A stretch of DNA of 64,000 nucleotides, taken from positions 415,292-479,291 of the forward strand of contig JACKIC010000006.1 of assembly GCA_020638655.1 (NCBI GenBank), given 5' to 3'. Each line of letters opens with the position of its first letter. Within the stretch, counting starts at the first letter, position 1. The translations under genes were made by a program, and so were the position numbers. Shown here piece after piece: positions 8,029 to 15,882 of the stretch. Source of the stretch: Planctomycetota bacterium (lineage in GTDB: Bacteria; Planctomycetota; UBA1135; UBA2386). The notes beneath the pieces were generated by a model. That model ran no database searches and was not told the origin of the DNA. It worked only from the letters and a program-made list of their open reading frames with translations.

Positions 8029-9710
8029 ACGAGTTCGCCAAGACGGGCGCCATCGCCGGTGGTGCAGTTCTGCTCGCCCTGCTCGCCACGCTCACGGGGC
8101 CGCGCGCGGTCACGCACGAGATGTACAGCGACGAGGGCCAGCCCTTCTTCCCCACGTTCACCGACGGGGACGCGGTGGTGGACCTCGAGATCACCGAGTT
8201 CCGCGAGTCGACGAGCGACGTGCACAAGTTCAAGGTGACGCGCGACGACAAGGGGCGCTGGACGATCCCGTCGCACGGCAACTACCCGGCCGACGCCAAG
8301 GACCGCATGGGCAAGGCCGCGGCGATGTTCCTCGGCCTGACCAAGGAACGCGTCGTCAGCGACCGTCTCGACGATCACGTCGAGTTCGGCGTCGTCGACC
8401 CGATGTCCGACAGCGCCGCGACCGAGGGCCGCGGCAAGCGCGTCACGATGAAGGACAGCGCCGGCAACGTGCTCGCCGACCTGATCATCGGCAAGGAGAT
8501 CGAGGACAAGATGGACGTGCGCTACGTGCGCATTCCGGACAAGAAGCGCGTCTACGCGACCAAGCTCGTCGGCGAGGTGTCGACCAAGTTCGCCGACTGG
8601 ATCGAGACCGATCTGCTCAAGACCCAGACCTGGGACATCAGCAAGATCACGTTCGACAACTACTCGGTCGACGAGCAGCGCGGCGAGGTGGTGCCAGGCG
8701 ACAAGTACGTGCTGACCAAGGACAGCAGCAGCAAGTGGACCTTCGACGGGCTCGACACCGCCAAGGAGGAGCCCAACGAGGAGAAGCTGACCGAGATCGG
8801 CAACACCCTGGGCCAGATCAAGATCGTCGGCGTGCGCGCCAAGCCCGATGGCCTGACCGCGGCGCTCGAGCAGGCCAGCGGCATCGACCGGCAGATCCTC
8901 GGCCAGCTGCTCGCGCAGAAGGGCTTCTTCCTCGGTCGCGGCGGCAAGCTGTGGTCCAACGAGGGTGACCTCTTGTTCGAGACCAAGAAGGGCGTGCGCT
9001 ACACGCTGCGCTTCGGCGAGCTCGTGCCGGGCGAAGGCGACGCGGTCACCGCCGGCACCGACGACCCCAAGGCCTCGCAGCCCAAGCCTGGCGAGACCGG
9101 CCCGCAGCCGGTCGAGGCCAACAACCGCTACCTGATGGTCACGGCCGAGTTCGTCGAGAGCCTGCTGCCCAAGCCCAAGGGGCTGCGACTGCCGCAGGAA
9201 GAGCTCGACAAGCGCGCGCAGGCGCGCAAGGCGATCGCCGCGATCGTCGGCGCGGTCGACGCGTTCCGCGCCAAGAACGAGCAGAAGCTGCCCGAGTCGC
9301 TGGCCAAGCTGACCGAGAAGCCTGCCGAGGGCGAGCCGCTGCTGGCCAAGCTCGACCAGGACCCGTGGGGCGCCGACTACGTGCTCGAGGCGCAGGGCGA
9401 GGGCTTTGCGATCATCAGCTACGGCGCCGACAAGGCGGCCGGCGGCGAGGGCGCCTCGGCCGACGTGCGCAGCGACCGCTTCTCGCTCGAGGACGAGTTC
9501 AAGACCGCGGGCACCGAGTGGAGCGAGTACGACAAGAAGGTCGAGGAGGGCCGCAAGGAGGCCGACAAGCTGACCAAGCGGTTCGGCCCGTGGTACTACG
9601 TGATCGACCAGGCGCTGTTCACCAAGCTCAAGCCCAAGCGCGAGGACCTGGTCAAGGCCAAGGCCGCCGAGCCGACGCCGGTCCCGAGCGGCATCGAGCC
9701 GGGCAAGTAG
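8025..9710 (+). CDS. DUF4340 protein with a GspG-like insert
   Basis: A 561-aa protein with an N-terminal membrane anchor (GAIAGGAVLLALLATLTG) and an extracytoplasmic DUF4340 region, the usual third partner of GldA/GldFG. Residues about 400-485 read like the C-terminal half of a type II secretion major pseudopilin (GspG): a helix ending AFRAKNEQKLPESLAKL, then DPWGADYV (446-453) and SYGADKAAGGEG (465-476), the canonical DPWGxxY...SYGADxxxGGEG pattern. The segment after it (WYYVIDQALFTKLKPKREDL) returns to the DUF4340 style. The start is GTG 8025, translationally coupled to gldFG. Confidence 0.75.
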   Translation: MNEFAKTGAIAGGAVLLALLATLTGPRAVTHEMYSDEGQPFFPTFTDGDAVVDLEITEFRESTSDVHKFKVTRDDKGRWTIPSHGNYPADAKDRMGKAAAMFLGLTKERVVSDRLDDHVEFGVVDPMSDSAATEGRGKRVTMKDSAGNVLADLIIGKEIEDKMDVRYVRIPDKKRVYATKLVGEVSTKFADWIETDLLKTQTWDISKITFDNYSVDEQRGEVVPGDKYVLTKDSSSKWTFDGLDTAKEEPNEEKLTEIGNTLGQIKIVGVRAKPDGLTAALEQASGIDRQILGQLLAQKGFFLGRGGKLWSNEGDLLFETKKGVRYTLRFGELVPGEGDAVTAGTDDPKASQPKPGETGPQPVEANNRYLMVTAEFVESLLPKPKGLRLPQEELDKRAQARKAIAAIVGAVDAFRAKNEQKLPESLAKLTEKPAEGEPLLAKLDQDPWGADYVLEAQGEGFAIISYGADKAAGGEGASADVRSDRFSLEDEFKTAGTEWSEYDKKVEEGRKEADKLTKRFGPWYYVIDQALFTKLKPKREDLVKAKAAEPTPVPSGIEPGK

Positions 9711-9746
9711 CCCGCCGGGTTCCGGCCCGAGGCGGTGGATCGTCGC

Positions 9747-9777
9747 GGCGACTTCGGGCATTCCGCCCGGAGTCGCT
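9747..9777 (+). terminator. GC-rich hairpin after the gld-type operon
   Basis: There are 13-base arms GGCGACTTCGGGC and GCCCGGAGTCGCT (two G-U pairs) around the loop ATTCC, starting 37 bases after the DUF4340 stop. No T-tract follows, so this is a probable but not classical terminator. Confidence 0.4.
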
Positions 9778-9982
9778 CGCGGACACGATCGGGACACGTA
9801 GAAGGTCGCGCTCGCGGTCAGACCTGCCCCGACGCGGCCATCCGTCGTAACGCTGGCGATTTGCCCAGCTACGGCGTTTTCCGCTGCGCGATGGCTACTG
9901 GCCGCCCCCGCTGCGCCCGCACGATTTCTCCGTGTCGTGTCGTGGTTTTGCCTCCGTGGACGACCAACCCATCGCCTGAGTC

Positions 9983-10570
9983 TTGTCGGCACCTGCCTCC
10001 GTTCCCGACGCGCCCGGACCGAACCACCCTGGGACCAGCGATTCCGCGCTGGTCCGTCAGGTGTTGGCCGGGGCACGCGACGCGTTCGGCTGGCTGGTCG
10101 TCCGGCACTCTCGGGCCGTGCGCGCCGCCGTCCTCTCCCGGTTGGGGCGCACGAACGACCTCGACGACCTCGTCCAAGAAGCGTTCCTACGCGCCTATCA
10201 GGGGCTCTCCCGCCTAGAGGACCCCGGCAGGTTCGGAGCGTTCGTGCACCGCATCGCCCACAACGTGTCCATCGATCGACTGCGCCGCAGCGGCCGGGAA
10301 CCCGAGCCGCTCGCCGAGATCGATCTGTCCGTCGCGCCCGAGCCGGCGCGCACGGCCGACGTGCGTGAAGAGCGCCTCGAGCGGCTGCGCCTGCAGGTGG
10401 GCAAGATGCCCGCGACCCTGCGCGAGGCGGTGCTGCTGTTCTACTTCGAGCAGAAGAGCAGCGCCGAGATCGGCGCCGTGCTGGCGATCTCCGAGGCCGC
10501 CGTGCAGCAGCGATTGCACCGCGCCCGGCAGCATCTGAAAGCCGTGCTCGGCGAAGGAGGTTCGGCATGA
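9983..10570 (+). CDS. ECF-type RNA polymerase sigma factor
   Basis: A 195-aa sigma-70 family factor with region 2 (DLDDLVQEAFLRAYQGL and RFGAFVHRIAHNVSIDRLRR) and region 4 (LPTLREAVLLFY-like stretch, then the helix-turn-helix SSAEIGAVLAISEAAVQQRL). There is no extra N-terminal domain, so it belongs to the extracytoplasmic-function group. The start TTG 9983 is the first usable codon before the conserved part and has no clear Shine-Dalgarno. Its stop overlaps the ATG of the FecR/HEAT membrane protein by 4 bases, which suggests that protein is its cognate regulator. Confidence 0.8.
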   Translation: MSAPASVPDAPGPNHPGTSDSALVRQVLAGARDAFGWLVVRHSRAVRAAVLSRLGRTNDLDDLVQEAFLRAYQGLSRLEDPGRFGAFVHRIAHNVSIDRLRRSGREPEPLAEIDLSVAPEPARTADVREERLERLRLQVGKMPATLREAVLLFYFEQKSSAEIGAVLAISEAAVQQRLHRARQHLKAVLGEGGSA

Positions 10571-11841
10571 ACCTCGACCGCGACCTGCGCGAAGCCCTGG
10601 CGCCGCTGGCCGGCGACCCGGCCGCCGATGCGGCACGGGTCATGGCGTCGTTGCCGCCGCTGCCCGCCGCGCCGCTGCCCGACGGGCAGGACGCGTCGCC
10701 GGAGTCGCCGCGGCAGCCCCGCCGCCGGCAGCCGGTCCCGGACAAGTCGTCGGGTTGGCCGCTGTCGTTCGTGGCCGCCGCCGTGCTCGGCGGGCTCGCG
10801 ATCGGCGTCGTCGCCGGTGTGTGGTGGGAGGCGTCGCACGTCCCGCAGGTCGCGGCGCCGGGCCCCGAGAAGGAGAAGGACGGCGAGCAGAAGGACGAGC
10901 CCAAGAAGGAAGAGCCCAAGCCGCCGGTGATGCCGACCCGCGAGCAGGACCTGATGATGCTGATGGCCTTCGCGCCGCTCGAGATCGACGAGCCGGGCGT
11001 CGGCGTTCAGCAGCTCGAGCCGGGCGGCTTCGCGACGCGGCTGGGCACCGTCGTGCGCACCGGCGAGGGCGGCGCCGGGCTCTATGTCTACGCCAACGAC
11101 GCGCGCGTGCGGCTCGACCACCAGAGCGCGGCGATGGTGGACCTCGACAAGGTCGAACTCGACGCGGGCCGCGTCTGGCTGTCGACGCTGACGCGCCCTG
11201 CGCCGTTCGAGATCCGGGCCGGCGCCGTGCGCATCGAGAGCAAGGCGGTCGAGGTGCAGGTCCAGCGGCTCGGCGCCGAGGTCGACGTGCTCTGCCTGCA
11301 GGGTGCGCTGCAGGTGCGCTCGGGCGAAGGGCCGGCCCGCGGCGTCGAGGCGATGCAGCGCGTGAGCGTCAGCGCCGACGGCACGATCGCCGCGCCCGAG
11401 CCGATCGGCTTCGCCGGGGCCGTGACGGCGTGGATGGTGCCGATGGTCAAGCAGCAGCAGGACGAGACCGAGCTCAACCACCGCATCGCGATGATGGTGG
11501 AGGAGTTCCAGAAGGGCACCTACCGCCCCGAGGCCGCGCTCGAGCTGCGCCGCTTCGGCTCGCGCGCGGTGCCCTACGTCTACAAGGCGATGGTGCACCG
11601 CGGCGTGCCCGACGACGAACAGCGCCAGGCCGCGGAGCTGATCGGCAGCATCGCCGAGTACAGCCAGGTGCCGTGGCTGTTCGCGCTGCTCGAGAACGAC
11701 GCCCCCGAGGTGCGCGTCGCGGCGTTCCGCGCGCTGGTGCGCGTCGGCGCGCCGCGCGTCGACGACGAGGCGTTCTGGCGCGAGGCGCCGGCGAGCGAAC
11801 GCGAGCGGTCGCTGGCGCGGTGGCGCGCGCTGGTGCGCTAG
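10567..11841 (+). CDS. Membrane protein with FecR-like and HEAT-like regions, putative anti-sigma
   Basis: A 424-aa protein. A short cytoplasmic N-terminus is followed by one membrane helix (LSFVAAAVLGGLAIGVVAGV, about 66-85), a charged Lys/Glu/Pro linker, and a FecR-like beta domain (about 145-280) with the motif DARVRLDHQSAAMVDLDKVE. The C-terminal 110 residues look like HEAT repeats (SRAVPYVYKAMVHRGVPDDE, then ENDAPEVRVAAFRALVRVGA). Coupling to the ECF sigma gene by ATGA and the single-pass topology suggest an anti-sigma role, but the N-terminus is not a clear zinc-anti-sigma domain (no HxxxCxxC). Confidence 0.65.
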   Translation: MNLDRDLREALAPLAGDPAADAARVMASLPPLPAAPLPDGQDASPESPRQPRRRQPVPDKSSGWPLSFVAAAVLGGLAIGVVAGVWWEASHVPQVAAPGPEKEKDGEQKDEPKKEEPKPPVMPTREQDLMMLMAFAPLEIDEPGVGVQQLEPGGFATRLGTVVRTGEGGAGLYVYANDARVRLDHQSAAMVDLDKVELDAGRVWLSTLTRPAPFEIRAGAVRIESKAVEVQVQRLGAEVDVLCLQGALQVRSGEGPARGVEAMQRVSVSADGTIAAPEPIGFAGAVTAWMVPMVKQQQDETELNHRIAMMVEEFQKGTYRPEAALELRRFGSRAVPYVYKAMVHRGVPDDEQRQAAELIGSIAEYSQVPWLFALLENDAPEVRVAAFRALVRVGAPRVDDEAFWREAPASERERSLARWRALVR

Positions 11842-12461
11842 TCGATGGTTGCGGCGGCCAGCCGGTGCTCGCGCCGGTGCGCGGCGATGTCGACCACGGT
11901 CTTGGCGACGACCAGCAGCGCGGTCATCAGCGTCGGCGAGCCCGACGCCAGCAGCAGCGCGCCGCCGGCGAGCAGCGTGAGGTGCATCGCGATGACGCGG
12001 CCGTAGGGTGCGAACATCAGGCGGTTCAGTTCGGCGTGTTGCCGTTCGTGGCGCAGGAAGTTGGTCACGAACGAGACGCCGTGGCTGATCAGCAGCCCGA
12101 GCACGGCCAAGGCGCCGGCGCCCGCCAGCGCGTGCTGGAGCAGCAGCAGCGGGCCGAACGGCAGCCCGACGGCTTCCAGTCGCTGTTGATCACCCAGGAA
12201 CGCCTGGATGAACACGCCATGCACGAACGTGAACATGCCGTAGTGCACGAGGAAGAACGGCGTCATGAACAGCAGCGCGGGCAGCGGCGGTGACTCGCCG
12301 CCGGGCTCGGCGGTCCAGAACCGCAGCACCGTGAACAGGGCCACGACGAGGTTCTCGACCCAGTAGAGGGCGAACAGGTCGTAGCTGCTCCAGCCGAATC
12401 CGAGCACGCCGACGAACGGCACGAGGTTGGCGAGCACGATCGCGAGCACGGCAGGCCGCAT
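11838..12461 (-). CDS. DUF6498-like integral membrane protein
   Basis: A 207-aa protein with about five hydrophobic segments and the conserved-looking stretch YDLFALYWVENLVVALFTVL, which I associate with DUF6498 membrane proteins of unknown function. The start ATG 12461 was chosen; the frame stays open to 12617, but the extra part is Arg-rich and would overlap the leader of the divergent TlpA-like gene. The 3' end overlaps the convergent FecR/HEAT gene by 4 bases. Confidence 0.6.
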   Translation of the reverse strand: MRPAVLAIVLANLVPFVGVLGFGWSSYDLFALYWVENLVVALFTVLRFWTAEPGGESPPLPALLFMTPFFLVHYGMFTFVHGVFIQAFLGDQQRLEAVGLPFGPLLLLQHALAGAGALAVLGLLISHGVSFVTNFLRHERQHAELNRLMFAPYGRVIAMHLTLLAGGALLLASGSPTLMTALLVVAKTVVDIAAHRREHRLAAATID

Positions 12462-12502
12462 GCCGGCGAAGCCTAGCGCCCGGAGCGCCCATGCGAAGGT
12501 CG

Positions 12503-12532
12503 CTGAACGAAACCGCGGCTGCGCCGTATGAT
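12503..12532 (+). promoter_or_regulatory. Weak sigma-70-like promoter for the TlpA-type selenoprotein
   Basis: CTGAAC (12503-12508), an 18-base spacer and TATGAT (12527-12532), 83 bases before the ATG at 12616. The -10 is good (5/6) and the -35 is poor. Confidence 0.3.
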
Positions 12533-12615
12533 GCCTGCCCTTCCGGGAGGGTCGGGCGACGCGCTCCGTCGGCGCGCTGTCCCGTTCCCGTCTTTCGATT
12601 CTTCGAGGAGCATTC

Positions 12616-13752
12616 ATGTCGAGACCCGTTCTCGCCGCACTGCTGCTCTTGTGGTCGCCGGCGTTGGCCTTCGCTCAGGAGAGCGACAAGCCCGCCGTCG
12701 TCCAGCAGGACGCAGAGTCGGCATATCAGGCGCTGGCCAAGGGCTTCCAGAAAGCCATCCAGGACTGGCGCACCGAAGCGATGAAGCAGGTCAAGGAGGC
12801 CCAGGCCGCGGGCCAGCCGATCCCTGCCATCGCCATGAACCCGCCGACCGGCGAGTTCATCTCCAAGGCGCAGGAGCTCGCGGCGCAGTACGAAGGCAAG
12901 GACGAGGCCATCCAGTTCCTCACCTTCATCTGCAAGAACGCGAACAAGGAGCGCAACGCCGTCAGCAAGGCCGTGCAGACGCTGGCCTCCGATCACGCGA
13001 CCAGCGCGGCGATCGGCGAGGCGCTGCCGTTCCTCGAGATGGCGATGATGCGTTTCGGCGCGAAGAAGCCCGTCATGTCGCTGCTCGACGACGTCGTCGA
13101 GAACAACAAGCACGAGGCCTGCGTCGCCCAGGCGCTGATCACCCGCGGCACGCTGCGTCTGTCGGCTGCCGAGAGCGACGAAGATCGCGCGGCGGCCACC
13201 GCGGACCTGCGCCGCGTCGGTGAGATCACCAAGGACGAGGACCTCCTGGCCCAGGCCAAGGACGCCCTGTTCGAGATCGAGCACCTGCAGGTCGGTTGCA
13301 CCGCGCCCGACATCGCCGCCAAGGACACCGACGGCGTCGACTTCAAGTTGAGCGACTACCGCGGCAAGGTCGTCCTGCTCGACTTCTGGGGATTCTGGTG
13401 AGGCCCTTGCCGGGCCATGATCCCACACGAGCGGTCGCTCGTGCAGAAGTGGAAGGACCGCCCCTTTGCGCTGATCGGCGTCAACAGTGACGGCACGGAC
13501 AGTGAGGACGGGCTGAAGAAGTTCCTCGAGCAGAAGGAGAAGATGGGCGTGACGTGGCGGAGCTTCCGCAACGAGAGCCTCGAACCGTCGATCTCCGACA
13601 CCTGGCGCGTCCAGGGTTGGCCGACGCTCTACTTCATCGATCACGAAGGTGTGATCCGGCACAAGGACGTGCGCGACGAAGCGGAGATGGAGAAGGTGCT
13701 CGACGAGATGATCACCAAGGCCGAAGAGGCCGCGAAGGGCGCGAAGAAGTAG
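12616..13752 (+). CDS. TlpA-like thioredoxin, probable selenoprotein (Sec262)
   Basis: The gene reads as one 378-aa protein if the in-frame TGA at 13399-13401 is translated as selenocysteine. Residues 1-21 are a signal peptide (cut near LAFAQ). Residues about 22-225 are a helical, coiled region of unknown role. Residues about 228-378 are a TlpA/AhpC-TSA-type thioredoxin domain: VGCTAPDIAAKDTDGV, LSDYRGKVVLLDFWGFW, then UGPC in place of CGPC, then RAMIPHERSLV and the cis-Pro segment WPTLYFID. The frame and the homology continue unbroken after the TGA, and the TGA falls exactly on the first active-site Cys. A hairpin with a GGTC loop lies 31 bases downstream. It is probably an exported disulfide oxidoreductase. 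A chance nonsense mutation or sequencing error is the alternative. Confidence 0.85.
13402..13443 (+). promoter_or_regulatory. Bacterial SECIS-like element of the TlpA-type gene
   Basis: Two hairpins follow the TGA. The first abuts it: GGCCC-TTGCC-GGGCC (13402-13416). The second has 7-base perfect arms, CACGAGC (13426-13432) and GCTCGTG (13437-13443), closing the tetraloop GGTC (13433-13436). E. coli fdhF also carries GGUC at the tip of its SECIS. The loop lies 31 bases after the TGA, within the roughly 16-37 base range known for bacterial SECIS elements. Confidence 0.7.
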
Positions 13753-13771
13753 TTCGCGCGTGTGCATGGCC

Positions 13772-13808
13772 GGGCGGCGGGACGGGTCGACGACCTGCCC
13801 CGCCGCCC
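13772..13808 (+). terminator. Strong hairpin after the TlpA-type gene
   Basis: There are perfect 10-base arms GGGCGGCGGG and CCCGCCGCCC; after one mismatch the inside pairs on (CGGGTC with GACCTG, loop GAC). It starts 20 bases after the stop codon and is followed by GCTGTGTTTCTG, a weak T-run. Confidence 0.6.
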
Positions 13809-13859
13809 GCTGTGTTTCTGGCACAAGGGAGCGCGGCGGCCTCACGACGGCAGGAACGG

Positions 13860-13865
13860 TAGGAT
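13860..13865 (+). promoter_or_regulatory. -10-like hexamer close to the start codon
   Basis: TAGGAT lies 8 bases before the ATG at 13874, which has no Shine-Dalgarno. If used, transcription would begin at or next to the start codon (leaderless mRNA). No good -35 is visible. Confidence 0.3.
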
Positions 13866-13873
13866 GCACCGTC

Positions 13874-15031
13874 ATGAGCATGTTCCGAATCGCGGTGTGC
13901 TCCTCCCTGCTCACGGCGCTCGCGGCGGCCCAGACCACGCACGTCGTGCCCGCTGGCGGCGGCGCGCTGCAGCTGGCGATCAACGCCGCGTCGCCCGGTG
14001 ACGTGCTGGACCTGTTGCCCGGCGATCACCTCGCCGCCACCGTCTCGCGCGGCCTGCACTTCTCGCTGCGGTCCGGTGCGCGCATCCTCGCCGGCGGACA
14101 GGCGGCGCTGACGATCTTCTCGCTGCCGGCGACGGAGGCCGTGATCGTCGAGGGCGGCTCCGTGCAGGGCGTCTCGGCGATCGGTTGTGCCGGGGCCGTC
14201 GTCTGCACCGATCTCGTGTTCAGCACCCCCGGCCCGCTCGCGGCGGCCCACATCGACTCCTGCACCGGGCCCGTTGCGATGACGCGGCTGCGCGGCGAGG
14301 CGTTGAGCATCTTCGCCACGCACGGATTCGTATCGATCGACAACAGCAGCCAGGTCAGTTTCCACTCCTGCATGCTGCCGGTGACCCGCGTCACCGGCTC
14401 GAACGTGAGCTTCGCGGACACCACCATCCCGACGCAGGCGGCCAACCCGGCGCTGCACATCGTCTCCGGCAGCGTCGCCGTGACCGGCGGCCGCTTCACG
14501 GGCGGCGTCGTGGCGTATCCCCTGCGCTGGCCCGGCATCCGCATGGACGGCGGCAGCCTCGTGGCCACCGGCGGCGCGATCATCGAGGCCACGCCGAACA
14601 TCCCCGTGCCAGGGTCCGCGATCGAGACCGCGGGCGGCGCCATCCGCCTCGACCCCTCGGTGACGCTGCTCGGCACGACCCCGATCAACGGGCCGGCGAG
14701 TGTGAGCGTCGCGTTCACCCCCGGCATCGAAGTGACGCGGGCCAGGCAGAGCCCGACCTACCAGGTCACCGTGCGCGCCGAACGAAGCAGCCTCGCGTTC
14801 ACCCTGATCAGCCTGCCGCAGCCCGCGACGCCGTTCGTGCTCGGGGACCTCTGGCTCCCGCCCGACAGCCCGGTCCTCGACGTCGGCGTGATCCCGCTGT
14901 CCGGGGCGCGCGCGTTCACGCGCTCGCTCAGCGCGGTGCCCCCGTTCCTGGTGCTCGTGACGCAGTCGGCCTCGTTGTCGCCGTCGGGCACGATCGCGGT
15001 GGGGGCGCCGACGCGGTTCGTCTGGGACTAG
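13874..15031 (+). CDS. Exported beta-helix-like protein of unknown function
   Basis: A 385-aa protein with a signal peptide (MSMFRIAVCSSLLTALAAAQ). The mature part opens THVVPAGGGALQLAINAASPGD, the usual start of right-handed parallel beta-helix proteins (pectate-lyase-like, Pbl), and continues with short strand/turn repeats (SVQGVSAIGCAGAVVCTD and similar) to about residue 280. The last 100 residues form another beta-rich region without a recognisable sorting signal. No catalytic residues can be named. ATG 13874 was chosen over upstream frame starts because it gives the signal peptide. Secreted or periplasmic location is inferred. Confidence 0.6.
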   Translation: MSMFRIAVCSSLLTALAAAQTTHVVPAGGGALQLAINAASPGDVLDLLPGDHLAATVSRGLHFSLRSGARILAGGQAALTIFSLPATEAVIVEGGSVQGVSAIGCAGAVVCTDLVFSTPGPLAAAHIDSCTGPVAMTRLRGEALSIFATHGFVSIDNSSQVSFHSCMLPVTRVTGSNVSFADTTIPTQAANPALHIVSGSVAVTGGRFTGGVVAYPLRWPGIRMDGGSLVATGGAIIEATPNIPVPGSAIETAGGAIRLDPSVTLLGTTPINGPASVSVAFTPGIEVTRARQSPTYQVTVRAERSSLAFTLISLPQPATPFVLGDLWLPPDSPVLDVGVIPLSGARAFTRSLSAVPPFLVLVTQSASLSPSGTIAVGAPTRFVWD

Positions 15032-15093
15032 GGTGTCTGGGACCGGGCTGGCGGGTGAGTTGCCCGGTCCCCGCCCTCGGCGGAGCCGATGAG

Positions 15094-15099
15094 TAGCAT
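15094..15099 (+). promoter_or_regulatory. -10-like hexamer close to the start codon
   Basis: TAGCAT lies 7 bases before the lipoprotein ATG at 15107, with no Shine-Dalgarno between them; this again fits a leaderless transcript. Confidence 0.3.
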
Positions 15100-15106
15100 G
15101 TGCGCC

Positions 15107-15589
15107 ATGCGCCACCTGCCGATCGTGCTCTGTCTTGCGGCGTGTGCGACTCCGGGGCCGTCTGGCGACACCGACGACACCGTTGAGGCCGTGCGATTCC
15201 GGCAGTTGATCGTCAAGGGCGCGCTGGACCTGATGCACGGCGGCGGCGCGTGGCACGACTGCCTGTTCTTGCCCCAGGCGCATGTGGTGGTCCAGGTCGT
15301 GTGGGAGTGGAGTCCGCCGGGATGGGGCCGTCTGCCCCGCGTCTACGCCTATCGCGGCGCCATCGAGCCGCCGGCCGACGATGCCGCGCGGCGCGAGCTG
15401 GCGGCCCAGCCGCCGCCCGAGACGGTGCGCATCCCGCGGGACCTCGCCGACCGCTTCGTCGAGCTCGCCCGGATCGAAGAGGAACGGCGCGCCGCCGGCT
15501 TCGAACTGGGCGCGCGTTGCGTCACGTCACGCCTGGTCGGCGACGAAGCGAGTGTCAAACCGCGGGGCTGGGAGCGGGAGGCGAAGTGA
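15107..15589 (+). CDS. Small lipoprotein of unknown function
   Basis: A 160-aa protein with a lipoprotein signal: MRHLPIVLCLAAC, where LAAC is the lipobox and the Cys would be lipidated. The mature part has a two-strand segment (AHVVVQVVWEWSPPGWG), a Pro-rich linker and a C-terminal helix (ADRFVELARIEEERRAAGFE). I recognise no family. The ATG at 15107 gives the ideal signal peptide; the frame is open to 15089. The tRNA-Phe gene lies downstream on the other strand. Confidence 0.6.
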   Translation: MRHLPIVLCLAACATPGPSGDTDDTVEAVRFRQLIVKGALDLMHGGGAWHDCLFLPQAHVVVQVVWEWSPPGWGRLPRVYAYRGAIEPPADDAARRELAAQPPPETVRIPRDLADRFVELARIEEERRAAGFELGARCVTSRLVGDEASVKPRGWEREAK

Positions 15590-15652
15590 GCGCCTGGCGA
15601 CCCGGTGGACGCTCATCCGCCTGGCGGTTCGCGCTCCAGCAAGAAGGAAAGG

Positions 15653-15728
15653 TGGTGGGCAGAGCCAGGGTTGAACTGGCGACCCCAGCATTTTCAGTGC
15701 TGTGCTCTACCAACTGAGCTATCTGCCC
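15653..15728 (-). tRNA. tRNA-Phe (GAA)
   Basis: Read on the minus strand: acceptor GGGCAGA (15728-15722) pairs with TCTGCCC, discriminator A, and CCA is encoded at 15655-15653. The D arm has AGCTCAGTTGGTAGAGC, the anticodon loop CTGAAAA has GAA, and the T loop is GTTCAAC. Total length is 76 bases with CCA. Confidence 0.95.
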
Positions 15729-15882
15729 TCACCAGTCGCTCTTGCGAGCGCCCCAGGCCCTGCTGCGGGCCGCCAGCGGCGGTCCACCCGGACTTGGGGC
15801 GGCAAACGCTAGCGAAGTCGCGGGTCGTCTGCAAGCAGGAGCCGGGCTGAAAGCTGGCCGCCCTGGCGCCGCCGTGCCCGCG

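Noticed and set aside
7878..10919. A 1013-codon minus-strand frame
   Set aside because: It runs antisense through the gldFG, DUF4340, sigma and FecR genes, which have clear domains; its composition is repetitive and has no motif.
13399..13401. TGA as an ordinary nonsense mutation making a pseudogene
   Set aside because: The TGA is exactly at the redox Cys, the downstream part keeps the family pattern and reading frame, and a SECIS-like hairpin follows; decay would not place it so precisely, twice in one window.
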